A stretch of DNA of 64,000 nucleotides from an uncultured Lactobacillus sp. (GTDB lineage: Bacteria > Bacillota > Bacilli > Lactobacillales > Lactobacillaceae), in the NCBI RefSeq assembly GCF_944327175.1, contig NZ_CALVGT010000014.1, forward strand, positions 1-64,000, in the 5' to 3' direction. The position numbers were made by a program, and so were the translations under genes. Below the pieces are notes generated by a model, which was not told where the DNA came from, made no database searches, and worked only from the letters and a program-made list of their open reading frames with translations. Shown one piece after another: positions 7,813-16,345 of the stretch; the stretch's first letter is position 1, and every line of letters begins with the position of its first letter.

Positions 7813-8661
7813 TTATTTTTTGTCCAACCTAACCGTAACCTGATCAAAGCTGTAGGGTTTGACAAAGGTCAACTGCCAGCCGGTTAAAGCTAAGTCTTCG
7901 CCGGCAAAATTAGGGTTGTAGAGGGGATCGCCTACGATCGGCCAGCCTAAGGCCGACAAGTGGACCCGGATCTGGTGGGTCCGGCCAGTTTCCAAAGTTA
8001 CCAATAATTTGGCTCTTTTTTTGCCTTCATTTTTTTCCAAAACTTGAAAGTGGCTGACCGCTCTTAAGCCGTCAGCTCTGACCTGCCTCTTTCTTTGGTC
8101 TTCCGGATCCTGCCCAATTGGCAGATCAATCGTGCCTTGATCAGGTATTGCCTTGTTTAAATCAACCGTGGCCAGGTAGTCTCTTTTCAAAGTCTTGCTG
8201 GTCAGTTGCCGGTTCAAAATGGGGACGACAGCTGGATTTTTGGCCACCAGCAAGAGCCCGCCCGTCAGCATGTCCAGGCGGTGGACGATGTAGGGGCTGT
8301 AGCCTAAGTAGCTGGCGCAGTCGTTAAGGGCTGTTCCGTTTTCTCCTTGGTTGGGGTGGGTCTTTTGTCCCTTGGGCTTGTCGATTACTAAAACATTTTC
8401 GTCTTCGTAGACAATTTTTGGCATTTTACCGCTGGCCGGGTAGTCTCCTTGCAGGGATTCGACCTGGTCTAAGTAGAGGTCGATTTTTTCATTGCCCTTG
8501 ACCAGTTGGTTGAAGCTGCAGTATTGACCGTTGATTAAAACCTGCTGCTCAATACGAAGATAGTGCCGCCATTTACGGGGGATCAAGAGTTGCTTGAGCA
8601 GATCGCTGACGGAAACTGGGGGACGGTCTGCGGGATAGATTAAGCTGAAATGATAGATCAT
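7813..8661 (-). CDS. RluA-family RNA pseudouridine synthase
   Basis: 282 aa. Isomerises uridine to pseudouridine in rRNA or tRNA. The signature catalytic block YIVHRLDMLTGGLLLVAKN carries the catalytic Asp; VLVIDKPKGQKTHPN precedes it and LETGRTHQIRVHLSALGWPIVGDPLY follows, both RluA-family hallmarks. The N-terminal ~80 residues resemble an S4-like RNA-binding module (LLIPRKWRHYLRIEQQVLINGQY). The RluB/C/D target cannot be assigned from sequence alone. It is convergent with the aldolase gene. No strong ribosome site is visible before the ATG at 8661. Confidence 0.9.
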   Translation of the reverse strand: MIYHFSLIYPADRPPVSVSDLLKQLLIPRKWRHYLRIEQQVLINGQYCSFNQLVKGNEKIDLYLDQVESLQGDYPASGKMPKIVYEDENVLVIDKPKGQKTHPNQGENGTALNDCASYLGYSPYIVHRLDMLTGGLLLVAKNPAVVPILNRQLTSKTLKRDYLATVDLNKAIPDQGTIDLPIGQDPEDQRKRQVRADGLRAVSHFQVLEKNEGKKRAKLLVTLETGRTHQIRVHLSALGWPIVGDPLYNPNFAGEDLALTGWQLTFVKPYSFDQVTVRLDKK

Positions 8662-8801
8662 GGCTGGATTTATTTTCTTTCTAAAAACCTTGTTAGCGCG
8701 ATTAAGAAATGAATAACTTGCTCCTTGGAAGATAGCTGCGGCCAGCTTTTATGTTAAAATCAAACTGTTTAGACTATGTTCTAACGAAGGAGCAGATATT
8801 A

Positions 8802-10889
8802 ATGGAAAACAGGCGCAAAGCGCGTAAACAAATGAACAACTCCCAGCCGAAAAAGGGCTTGTGGGGCTGGCTGAAAAGGATCAACTACCGCTTCCAACTG
8901 CTAAGATGGCTGATTTTGATCGTTTTGAGCCTTTTTTTAGCTGTATCTTCTTATTATACCTTTAAAGTCAAAACAGCCAACCTGTCCAACCTAGAAGCTT
9001 CCCTGGCCAAGACCACGGTCATCTATGACCAAAATGGCAAAAAGGCCGGGTCCGTGTCTTCCGGCAAGGGGACCTATGTCAGCTTGAGCAAGATTTCCCC
9101 CAATGTCCAAAAAGCTGTAGTTGCGACCGAAGACCGGACCTTCTGGACCAACATGGGGGTCAGCCCTAAAGGCATCCTCCGGGCGGCAGTCAGCTATGTC
9201 ATCCACGGCGGCAATATCGCCGGGGGCGGGTCGACCATCACCCAGCAGCTGGTTAAGAACTCCATTTTGACCCAGCAGCAGACCCTGTCGCGGAAGGTGG
9301 AGGAAATGTTCTATGCCATCCAGGTAACCAAGGTTTATTCTAAAAAGCAGATCATGGCCATGTACCTCAACAATTCCTACTTTGGCAACGGGGTCTACGG
9401 GGTCCAGGACGCCAGCCGCAAGTACTTCGGCAAGGACGCCAGCCAATTGACAGTGGCTGAAGGGGCAACCTTGGCCGGCATTTTGCGGAACCCTTCCTAC
9501 TACAACCCGATCGATTCCCTCTCGCACTCGGTTTCCAGAAGAAACTTGATTCTGCAACTGATGGTTGACACTAAGTCGATCAGCCAAAAGACGGCTGACG
9601 CGGCCAAAAAAGAGGGGATGAACCTGGTAGATAGCTACAAGGCGACCAGCGGCTACAAGTACCCATACTACTTTGACGCCGTCATCTCTGAAGCCATCAG
9701 CAAGTACGGCCTCAGTGAAAATGAGATCATGAGCAAGGGGCTGAAGATCTACACGACCCTGGACCAGAACTACCAGCAGTCCATGCAGGACAGCTTCAAG
9801 AACAAGTACAACTTCCCGGTCAACCCGGCGGGCACTTCCCGGGCCCAAGGGGCCAGCGTGGCCATGGATCCTAAGACCGGGGCAGTCAAGGCCCTGGTCG
9901 GAGGACACGGCAAGCACGTCTTCAGAGGATATAATCGGGCCACGCAAATGCAGCGCCAGCCCGGCAGTGCTATCAAGCCCCTGGCTGTCTACGCGCCAGC
10001 TCTGGAGAACGGCTACCACTATGACTCTGACCTCTCCAACAAGCGGCAGAAGTTTGGCAAGAACGGCTATGAGCCGGTCAACGTCGACAACCAGTACTCG
10101 ACCACGATCCCGATGTACCAGGCCCTGGCCCAGTCCAAAAACGTCCCGGCCGTCTGGCTTCTAAACAAGATCGGGGTTTCTACCGGGGTCAGCTACCTGA
10201 AGAAGTTCGGCATTACTGTCTCAAAAAGCGACCAGAACCTGGCCCTGGCCCTGGGCGGGGTTTCTACCGGGGTCAGTCCTTTGCAGATGGCCCGGGCCTA
10301 CTCGGCTTTTGCTAACAGCGGCAAGCTGCCGGACGGCTCATACTTGATCACCAAGATTACTGACGCCAGCGGCAATGTGATCGCGGAAAACAACAATACC
10401 GGGACCAATCAGATTATTTCTGCTGACACGGCCAAGGAAATGACCCAGATGCTGCTCAGCGTCTTCACTTCCGGGACAGCCGTTAACGCTAAGCCATCTG
10501 GCTACTCAGTAGCCGGCAAGACCGGGTCAACTGAAGTATCTTTTGCTTACGGGACCAAGGACCAGTGGATCGTCGGCTACACCCCGGACGTGGTCGTGGC
10601 CACCTGGGTCGGCTTTGACAAGACTGACAAGAACAACTACATGCAGGGGATTTCAGAAACCGGGATTACCACCCTGTATAAGGACGAAATGACCCGGATC
10701 CTCCCTTACAGCAAGCAGACCAGCTTTACCGTCCAATCAGCTGATTCCATGGCCCAAAGCAATGGGACAAGCAGCTCTTCTTCAAGTTCTTCAAACTGGA
10801 GCCAGAAGCTGAAAGAATCGATCAGCGATGGGGTAAAGAATGCCGAATCAACGATTAAGTCATGGTACAATAAGATTACTGGAAAGTAA
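8802..10889 (+). CDS. pbp1A: Bifunctional class A penicillin-binding protein (PBP1A/2A type)
   Basis: 695 aa. Polymerises glycan strands and crosslinks peptides at the septum and wall. A basic cytoplasmic N-terminus and one membrane helix (LLRWLILIVLSLFLAVSSYY) are followed by a GT51 transglycosylase domain (EDRTFWTNMGVSPKGI with catalytic Glu; GGSTITQQLVKN; LNNSYFGNGVYGVQ) and a transpeptidase domain with SAIK (Ser about 389), the SKN motif and KTG (AGKTGSTEVS). A Ser-rich C-terminal tail follows. Start ATG 8802 has GAAGGAGC at 8785-8792; the longer in-frame start at 8751 lacks this. A TTAAAAT-like -10 lies near 8753. The YlbF-family gene follows after 42 nt. Confidence 0.93.
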   Translation: MENRRKARKQMNNSQPKKGLWGWLKRINYRFQLLRWLILIVLSLFLAVSSYYTFKVKTANLSNLEASLAKTTVIYDQNGKKAGSVSSGKGTYVSLSKISPNVQKAVVATEDRTFWTNMGVSPKGILRAAVSYVIHGGNIAGGGSTITQQLVKNSILTQQQTLSRKVEEMFYAIQVTKVYSKKQIMAMYLNNSYFGNGVYGVQDASRKYFGKDASQLTVAEGATLAGILRNPSYYNPIDSLSHSVSRRNLILQLMVDTKSISQKTADAAKKEGMNLVDSYKATSGYKYPYYFDAVISEAISKYGLSENEIMSKGLKIYTTLDQNYQQSMQDSFKNKYNFPVNPAGTSRAQGASVAMDPKTGAVKALVGGHGKHVFRGYNRATQMQRQPGSAIKPLAVYAPALENGYHYDSDLSNKRQKFGKNGYEPVNVDNQYSTTIPMYQALAQSKNVPAVWLLNKIGVSTGVSYLKKFGITVSKSDQNLALALGGVSTGVSPLQMARAYSAFANSGKLPDGSYLITKITDASGNVIAENNNTGTNQIISADTAKEMTQMLLSVFTSGTAVNAKPSGYSVAGKTGSTEVSFAYGTKDQWIVGYTPDVVVATWVGFDKTDKNNYMQGISETGITTLYKDEMTRILPYSKQTSFTVQSADSMAQSNGTSSSSSSSSNWSQKLKESISDGVKNAESTIKSWYNKITGK

Positions 10890-10931
10890 GCAAACAGGAT
10901 TTTTTATGGAATAAAAAAGGAGAAAAGAAAA

Positions 10932-11285
10932 ATGGTCAACATTTACGATACTGCCAACCAATTAGCTAACGACTTGCGGGAAACCCAGCAATTTTTAGCT
11001 TTGAAGCAAGCCATGGACGCTGTTAAGGCAGATGCTGACAGCCTGGCTTTGTTCAAGGAACTGGACTCGGCCCAAATGGAAATCATGGAAGTCCAGCAAA
11101 CTGGCAAGGAACTGACTGAGGAGCAGCAAGACCACTTCAAGAGCTTGAACGAACGGGTCGGCCAAAACACCACCCTGCAAAACATGCTCCTGGCAGAACA
11201 AGCAGTTTACACCCTGCTCAATGATGTACAAAAGAATATTGGCCAGCCTTTGTCTGAAGCATACGAGGATTTGAGAAAAGCCTAA
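10932..11285 (+). CDS. YlbF/YmcA family (UPF0342) protein
   Basis: 117 aa, all-helical and rich in Gln, Glu and Lys, with the family pattern IYDTANQLANDLRETQQF, FKELDSAQMEIMEVQQTG and QNTTLQNMLLAEQ. B. subtilis relatives (YlbF, YmcA) form a complex with YaaT that affects RNase Y-dependent mRNA maturation; this branch is less characterised. The AAAAGGAGAAAAG ribosome site is strong. It lies 2 nt before the yhaO-type exonuclease gene, the same pairing as yheA/yhaO-type clusters elsewhere in Bacillota, so co-transcription with yhaO-yhaN-yhaM is likely. Confidence 0.82.
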   Translation: MVNIYDTANQLANDLRETQQFLALKQAMDAVKADADSLALFKELDSAQMEIMEVQQTGKELTEEQQDHFKSLNERVGQNTTLQNMLLAEQAVYTLLNDVQKNIGQPLSEAYEDLRKA

Positions 11286-11287
11286 TC

Positions 11288-12493
11288 ATGAAATTCATTC
11301 ATTTAGCTGACGCGCACTTAGATAGCCCCTTTCGTGGACTATCTTTTTTGCCAAACAGGGAATATGCTGAAATCCGCCAGTCAGCTGCCCAGTCTTTGAC
11401 TAGGATCGTGGACCTGGCCTTAAAAGAGCAGGTCGACCTGGTTTTAATCGCCGGCGATAGCTTTGACTCAAACAAGCCGTCTCCGGCCAGCCAGCTTTTT
11501 TTAGCCCGGCAGGTGAAGCGGCTGACTGACGCCCAGATCCAAGTGGTCATGATTTTCGGCAACCACGACTACATGACCCGGCAGGACTTGCTGATTGAAA
11601 ACAGCCCTTACTTCTGCCTCTTGGGCGACCAGGAAAAAGTTTCCCGGGAATTTTTCAAGACCAAGACCGGCTTTACCTATAACGTGACCGGCTTTTCCTA
11701 TAGCCAGAACCATATTGAAGCCGACCTCTTGGAGCAGTTCCCGGAAAAAGAGGACTATACCATCGGCTTGATGCACGCGGCCCAAAGGGCGGCCAGCGGC
11801 AATATCTATGCTCCCTTTGACTTAAGCAAGATGAAGGAGCTGGGCTATGACTACTTTGCTCTCGGCCACATCCATGCCCGGCAAATCTTGAGTGAGAAGC
11901 CGCTAATTGTTTACCCCGGCAACATCCAAGGCCGGGATGTCGGTGAACTGGGGGAGAAGGGCTGCTACCTGGCTGAAGTCGACGAGACCAGCGGGCAGAC
12001 CAGCTTGACTTTTGTCCAAACGGCGCCGATTACCTGGAAACAGCTGACTTTAGAGCTGGACCAGGCAATTGATAAGAGCAGCCTGCATGCCAAAGCCCTG
12101 GAATTTTTGCAAGAAAATATCCAAGGCAAGACCTATTTCAGCTTGAAGATTTCGGGCTCAGAATACTTGACTAGCGAAGAAATAGATCTTTGGCGGGACC
12201 AGGAGGCCTGGGCCGGTCTGTCAGCAGCTTTAGCGCCATCACAATTGGTTGACGTCCGTTTATCCGTCCGGGGTCTGGTCAGCCTCAACAACAGCGACCG
12301 GGCAGCCCTGGCTGCTGCTGAAGCAGAAGTTTTGACTGACGAGAAGATCCAGCAGCTGGCCGCTTCCTGGGCCAAGAAGGACCCATATGCCCGCCGGCTT
12401 TTAGAGGACGGGGAATTCCGCGGCCAGGTCCGGGACTTGGTCGCTGTTAAGCTGGCCAGCCGCCTGCAGGCAATGACTGGGGGAGAAGAATGA
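11288..12493 (+). CDS. yhaO: DNA repair exonuclease, SbcD/Mre11-like metallophosphoesterase (YhaO)
   Basis: 401 aa. The calcineurin-like phosphoesterase motifs are complete: FIHLADAHLDSPF, DLVLIAGDSFD, IFGNHDYMT, then GLMHAA and ALGHIHARQ. These coordinate two metal ions in Mre11/SbcD nucleases. The C-terminal half is a likely capping/partner-binding domain. Its ATGA overlap with yhaN matches SbcD-SbcC style pairs, so YhaO and YhaN likely form a nuclease-ATPase complex acting on DNA ends. The substrate of the YhaO/YhaN branch is less well known than that of SbcCD. Confidence 0.9.
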   Translation: MKFIHLADAHLDSPFRGLSFLPNREYAEIRQSAAQSLTRIVDLALKEQVDLVLIAGDSFDSNKPSPASQLFLARQVKRLTDAQIQVVMIFGNHDYMTRQDLLIENSPYFCLLGDQEKVSREFFKTKTGFTYNVTGFSYSQNHIEADLLEQFPEKEDYTIGLMHAAQRAASGNIYAPFDLSKMKELGYDYFALGHIHARQILSEKPLIVYPGNIQGRDVGELGEKGCYLAEVDETSGQTSLTFVQTAPITWKQLTLELDQAIDKSSLHAKALEFLQENIQGKTYFSLKISGSEYLTSEEIDLWRDQEAWAGLSAALAPSQLVDVRLSVRGLVSLNNSDRAALAAAEAEVLTDEKIQQLAASWAKKDPYARRLLEDGEFRGQVRDLVAVKLASRLQAMTGGEE

Positions 12494-14916
12494 AACTCAA
12501 GCAGATTCAAATCTACAATTTCGGTCAGTTCAGCCAGGAGACTTTTGACCTGCCAGAGGGCAACTTAGCCGCTTTCTTCGGGGGTAATGAGGCCGGCAAG
12601 AGCACGACCGTGGCTTTCATCAAGCAGATCCTTTTTGGCTTCAATTTAAAAAATACCAGCTCAGTCTTTTTTGAAGACTACGAACCCCTGACCAAGAGCT
12701 ACCCGATGGGCGGGCAGCTGGTCTTTACTAGCGATGCAGGGGAATATGTCTTAGAGCGGACCTGGAGCAAGGGGGACAAGAGCAAGATCGGGGAAGTCAA
12801 GGTCCTCTTAAACGGCCAGGAAGTCCCGGCCAGCCTCTTTTACGAGCAGATTCAAAATATCGACGGAGGCTTTTACGCGGAAAGCTTTATCTTTAACGAA
12901 GACCTCCTCCGCCAGGTCAACTCCCTGTCTGAAGGCGAGATCCTGGAGAACATCTACTATCTGGGAGCGGCCCAGAGCAGCCAGCTTTTGGCCATCCGGG
13001 CTGACTTTGACAAGGAGGCCAAGGACCTCTTCAAGCCAAGCGGGAAGAAGGCCCCGGTCAACCAGGACTTGCTCAAATTGGCTGAGCAAAGAGACAAGGT
13101 GGCCGCTGACGGCCAGGAATTTGATGCTTACCAGCAGCTGGAAGGCCAGCGGCTGGCTGAAGAAAAAGAAGCTAAAAAGCTGGAAAAAGAAGTCGAGGAA
13201 GTAAATGGCCAGCTAAGTAAGCTGGAAAAGCAGCTGGAGCAGGTGCAGAACTACCAGACTTATCTGGACTTGAAAAAGCAGGTCAGCCCGGTAGCTTTTG
13301 ACCAGGAACTCTACCAGAAGGCCCTGGACCTTAATGCTCAGATCAAGGCCCTCAAGGCCGCCATCAAGGAAGAAAAAGAGCAAATCGACTCGGCTCTTTT
13401 GGCCAAGAGAAAGGACCAGGTCCGCGCCTGGCGGCAGGAAGTAGGGCAAATCAGCCAGAGCCTGGAAATGCACAGGCAGCAGGTGGGGCAGCTGAAAGAC
13501 AAGCAGGCCAGCCTCTTAGAATTGACCCCGCATTTAGACCAGGTGGCTGATCTGTCTATGGACCAGTTCCAGCAGATGCAGGCTGACTGGGAAGAAAGTC
13601 AAAAAACTGAAGAAACGCCCAAGACCCTGCCGCCTTATGTCGGCTTGATCGTAGCCGTAATTGGTCTGGCTTTGATCGGGCAAAACCGGATTTTGGCAAT
13701 ATTGTTAATCCTTGCTGGTGCGGCTTTAGCGGCTTATGCCTACTTCAAAAAGCCCGCTAAGGGACCGGACAAGGCTGGATTCTTTAAGGAAAAGTACGGC
13801 ATTGACGCAAGCGTCAAGGTCGACTCCCTGCTTGCCCCTTACCGGGACCTGGCCATCAGCCGGCGGGACTTGGCAAATGCCCAGGCAGAACTCGCTCAGA
13901 AAGAAAAACAGGCCGCTGACCTGGCCCGGCAATTGGGTCTGGATAGCAGTGATATTGCGGCTATCAACCAGCAGCTGAGCCGCTTAGAAGAGCAGGTGGA
14001 AGCTGAGAGCGCCGCTCTTCGGGCCAGCCAGGAAGTCAAGGCGGCCAACTTGAACTACCAAAAGCAGATCAGTAATTTAACTGAGCGGCTTTTGGCCATT
14101 TACCAGACTGCCGGGGTAGAAAACCTGGCAGCCTACCAGGCATTGGCCCAAAAGCAGCAGCAACAAAAGGCCCTGGCTGCCCAGATCAACGCTTTGAAGA
14201 ACAACTTGGGTGAGCAATTAGCTGCTTTTGAAGAAAATGGCTTAGATTCTGCAAAATTGCTGGGGCAAAAGCAAGAGCTGGAAAAAGAGCTGGCTGACAA
14301 GCAAAGAGCCGTCTCAGTCCGCCAGCAGGAAATAGCCAACCTTTTGGCAGAAGAAAAGCGTTACGCTTCTTCCAGCCAGGTGGCCGAAGACAAGCAGATG
14401 CTGGCCGAAATCGCCGACAGCTTCAGAAGAGACAGCCAGGACTACCTGGCCAGCCTTTTGGCCGGGGAAGTCATTGGCCGGACCCTGGATCTGGCTTCAA
14501 ACGACCGCTTCCCGAAGATGCTGAAATTAGCCCAGGAATACCTGGAAATACTAACTGGCGGCCGCTACCTGGAAATCCTTTTGCCGGCCAAATTGTCCAA
14601 GAAGACCCCGCTTAAGGTGGTCAGAAAAGACAAAAAGAAGATCCCCCTGGCCTACCTGTCCCGGGGGACTCAGGAGCAACTCTATTTTGCCTTGAAACTG
14701 GCTTTTGTCATGCAGATCAAGGACAAGATCGACCTGCCGGTCTTGATCGATGATTCATTCGTCAACTTCGACGGCCCGCGGACCGGCTACATTGTGGACA
14801 TGCTCAAGAAGATGAGCGAAGACAAGCAGATCCTGGTCTTTACGGCCAGAGAAGACTTGGCTGAAGCCGTCAGTGCCGCGCCAATCAGATACAGAAAGAA
14901 GGAGCAGGATGCTTAA
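12490..14916 (+). CDS. yhaN: Rad50/SbcC-like AAA ATPase with a central membrane hairpin (YhaN)
   Basis: 808 aa. The N-terminal Walker A is FFGGNEAGKSTTVAFIKQ; the C-terminal half-site has LSRGTQEQLYFALKLAF (ABC signature) and VLIDDSFVNFD (Walker B). Between them lie long coiled-coil segments rich in Gln, Glu, Lys and Leu (about 200-350 and 460-650), broken near residue 375-425 by a hydrophobic hairpin (YVGLIVAVIGLALIG, ILAILLILAGAALAAYAY). That membrane segment, in place of a zinc hook, distinguishes YhaN from SbcC and suggests membrane tethering. It overlaps yhaO by 4 nt and yhaM by 8 nt. Confidence 0.88.
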   Translation: MKLKQIQIYNFGQFSQETFDLPEGNLAAFFGGNEAGKSTTVAFIKQILFGFNLKNTSSVFFEDYEPLTKSYPMGGQLVFTSDAGEYVLERTWSKGDKSKIGEVKVLLNGQEVPASLFYEQIQNIDGGFYAESFIFNEDLLRQVNSLSEGEILENIYYLGAAQSSQLLAIRADFDKEAKDLFKPSGKKAPVNQDLLKLAEQRDKVAADGQEFDAYQQLEGQRLAEEKEAKKLEKEVEEVNGQLSKLEKQLEQVQNYQTYLDLKKQVSPVAFDQELYQKALDLNAQIKALKAAIKEEKEQIDSALLAKRKDQVRAWRQEVGQISQSLEMHRQQVGQLKDKQASLLELTPHLDQVADLSMDQFQQMQADWEESQKTEETPKTLPPYVGLIVAVIGLALIGQNRILAILLILAGAALAAYAYFKKPAKGPDKAGFFKEKYGIDASVKVDSLLAPYRDLAISRRDLANAQAELAQKEKQAADLARQLGLDSSDIAAINQQLSRLEEQVEAESAALRASQEVKAANLNYQKQISNLTERLLAIYQTAGVENLAAYQALAQKQQQQKALAAQINALKNNLGEQLAAFEENGLDSAKLLGQKQELEKELADKQRAVSVRQQEIANLLAEEKRYASSSQVAEDKQMLAEIADSFRRDSQDYLASLLAGEVIGRTLDLASNDRFPKMLKLAQEYLEILTGGRYLEILLPAKLSKKTPLKVVRKDKKKIPLAYLSRGTQEQLYFALKLAFVMQIKDKIDLPVLIDDSFVNFDGPRTGYIVDMLKKMSEDKQILVFTAREDLAEAVSAAPIRYRKKEQDA

Positions 14917-15859
14917 ACGTTTGCTGGATTACAATGAAGGGGAAGAATTTGACCTGGTCTTGATGGTCAAGAATTCCCAGCTGCGCCAAGATAAGAGGGG
15001 CAAGCACTACCTGCTCATGCAGCTGGCTGACTCTTCCGGCAGCATCCGGGCCAATTACTGGCAGGCCAAGGCTGAGGACGCCAGCCGCTTCAACGCCGGC
15101 ACGGTGGTTGAGGCTTCGGGAATGATTGAGGACTACCACAACCATGACCAGATCAAGCTCTTCAGCATTCATCCGGTCAGCCCGGACGACCAGGTGGACT
15201 TGAGCCAATTGGTGGCCTCTGCTCCGGAAAAGCCGGCTGAAATGGAGCAGGAAATCAAGGCCTTTGTGGCCCAGATCGATAATAAGAACTGGCATGACCT
15301 GGTGGACTTCCTTTTGAAAAAGTGGTCCAGCCGCTTTTTCGCTTATCCAGCTGGCAAGTCCAACCACCATGCCTACAAAGGCGGTCTAGCCTTCCACACT
15401 TTGACCATGTTGAAAGACGCCAGGGGCTTAGCTGACAACTACCCTGCCGTCAACCGGTCACTTCTTTATGCCGGCTGCATTCTGCACGATATGGGCAAGG
15501 TGCTGGAATTGTCCGGCCCAGTCGCGACCCAGTACACGGCAGAAGGCAACTTGGTTGGTCACCTGGTTTTGATTGATGAGCAGCTGATGTTGGCCGCCCA
15601 GGAACTGAAAATCGACCTGGCCAGTGAGGACTTGCTTTTGCTGCGGCATATGGTCTTGTCCCACCATGGCCGCTATGAGTACGGGTCACCAAAACTGCCG
15701 GCTCTTTTAGAAGCAGAGCTTTTGCACCGGATCGATGACCTGGACGCGGCGGTTAACGCAATCACGACAGAACTGTCCACGACCAAGCCAGGGGAATTCA
15801 CCCCGCCGCTGATGTCGCAGGACGGGCGCCGCTATTACCGGCCAAGACAGGAAAGGTAG
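14909..15859 (+). CDS. yhaM: 3'-5' exoribonuclease YhaM (OB-fold plus HD domain)
   Basis: 316 aa. The N-terminal OB-fold (FDLVLMVKNSQLRQDKRGKHY to about residue 90) precedes an HD-type hydrolase domain with HHAYKGGLAFHTLTM, CILHDMGKV, HLVLIDEQL and LSHHGRYEYG, which supply the metal ligands. YhaM degrades RNA (and single-stranded DNA) from the 3' end and trims mRNA ends in Gram-positives. ATG 14909 is preceded by AAGGAGCAGG; the upstream start at 14873 lies inside yhaN without a better site. The C-terminal tail YYRPRQER is basic. It is the last gene of the yhaO-yhaN-yhaM operon. Confidence 0.9.
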   Translation: MLKRLLDYNEGEEFDLVLMVKNSQLRQDKRGKHYLLMQLADSSGSIRANYWQAKAEDASRFNAGTVVEASGMIEDYHNHDQIKLFSIHPVSPDDQVDLSQLVASAPEKPAEMEQEIKAFVAQIDNKNWHDLVDFLLKKWSSRFFAYPAGKSNHHAYKGGLAFHTLTMLKDARGLADNYPAVNRSLLYAGCILHDMGKVLELSGPVATQYTAEGNLVGHLVLIDEQLMLAAQELKIDLASEDLLLLRHMVLSHHGRYEYGSPKLPALLEAELLHRIDDLDAAVNAITTELSTTKPGEFTPPLMSQDGRRYYRPRQER

Positions 15860-15975
15860 CAAATTTTCTATTTTTCCTGTTTCTTGTTTGATTTTTTGGT
15901 TAAAAGCTTGACAGAATCAATGAGAGATGTTTCATTTTTTTAATCAAAAAATTATTTAAAAGAGAGGATCTAACA

Positions 15976-16035
15976 ATGAACTTGCTTAAATCAAACATGA
16001 CTAGTTTCTTTTATGGCTATGCTTATTTCGACTAA
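15976..16035 (+). CDS. Short aromatic-rich leader peptide (candidate attenuator peptide)
   Basis: ATG 15976 with AGAGAGGATC just upstream encodes 19 codons, MNLLKSNMTSFFYGYAYFD, then TAA. Six of the last ten residues are Phe or Tyr. A run of codons for the pathway's end product, followed by nested hairpins and a terminator, is the classic layout of ribosome-mediated attenuation. The scrap of a prephenate dehydrogenase downstream supports control by Phe/Tyr. With its structural genes gone, the peptide probably has no present function. Confidence 0.6.
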   Translation: MNLLKSNMTSFFYGYAYFD

Positions 16036-16206
16036 AGCGTCCGCGGATACGGACGCAAGACGTTCGTATCTCAGCTAGCCATGTTTGATGTGCCTGCTAG
16101 ATACAAATTCAATCTAGCATGGCTGAGGGTAAGGGCCCACTCTTTATAGAAATTGCAACCATCTGGATTGGAGACGTCTTCCAAATCAGGTGGTTTTTAT
16201 TTTTTA
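16030..16206 (+). promoter_or_regulatory. Candidate aromatic amino acid attenuator with terminator
   Basis: After the leader peptide come GCGTCCGCGG-ATAC-GGACGC (16037-16056), a hairpin GCTAGAT (16098-16104) / ATCTAGC (16113-16119) and a long imperfect stem beginning AACCATCTGG (16157-16166) closing on AATCAGGTGGTT (16184-16195), with TTTTTATTTTTT after it. Alternative pairings between these arms could give terminator and antiterminator forms. No T-box or riboswitch consensus is visible. Confidence 0.5.
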
Positions 16207-16332
16207 GGCTTGCCGGCAGAAGCTGGAATCAGCATCGTCAACCTGCAGATCCTGGAAATCAGAGAAGAAATCGACGGGGTCCTGCAACAAAAAAAGACGC
16301 GATTCAGTGAATCGCGTCTTTTTATCGTCTAA
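16177..16332 (+). pseudogene. tyrA: 3' remnant of a prephenate dehydrogenase (tyrA) ACT domain
   Basis: An open frame without a start carries GLPAEAGISIVNLQILEIRE and EIDGVLQQ (16207-16290), then runs through a terminator stem to TAA 16330-16332. The block AGISIxNLQILExREEIxGVL is the C-terminal ACT-domain pattern of Gram-positive prephenate dehydrogenases, the tyrosine pathway enzyme that follows chorismate mutase. The rest of the gene is missing: the attenuator terminator abuts the remnant directly, so a deletion fused the leader to the gene's end. Similarity is from memory over about 28 residues. Confidence 0.55.
16288..16324. terminator. Bidirectional Rho-independent terminator
   Basis: A perfect 10-bp stem GACGCGATTC (16296-16305) / GAATCGCGTC (16309-16318) is flanked by A7 on the left and T5 on the right, so it can serve the plus-strand relict and the minus-strand prsA gene. 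Confidence 0.85.
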
Positions 16333-16345
16333 TCGTCAGCCCGCA

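Noticed and set aside
8991..10019. Long 342-codon minus-strand frame
   Set aside because: It lies fully antisense to the class A PBP gene with intact motifs; such frames are expected opposite GC-rich-third-position genes and this one has no ribosome site or family pattern.
15908..15943. Promoter TTGACA before the aromatic leader
   Set aside because: TTGACA at 15908 is perfect, but no -10 box lies at 16-18 bp (only TTCATT); left as a note, not a feature.
16119..16310. 63-codon plus-strand frame in the attenuator region
   Set aside because: It crosses the terminator hairpin, is out of frame with the tyrA scrap and has no ribosome site.
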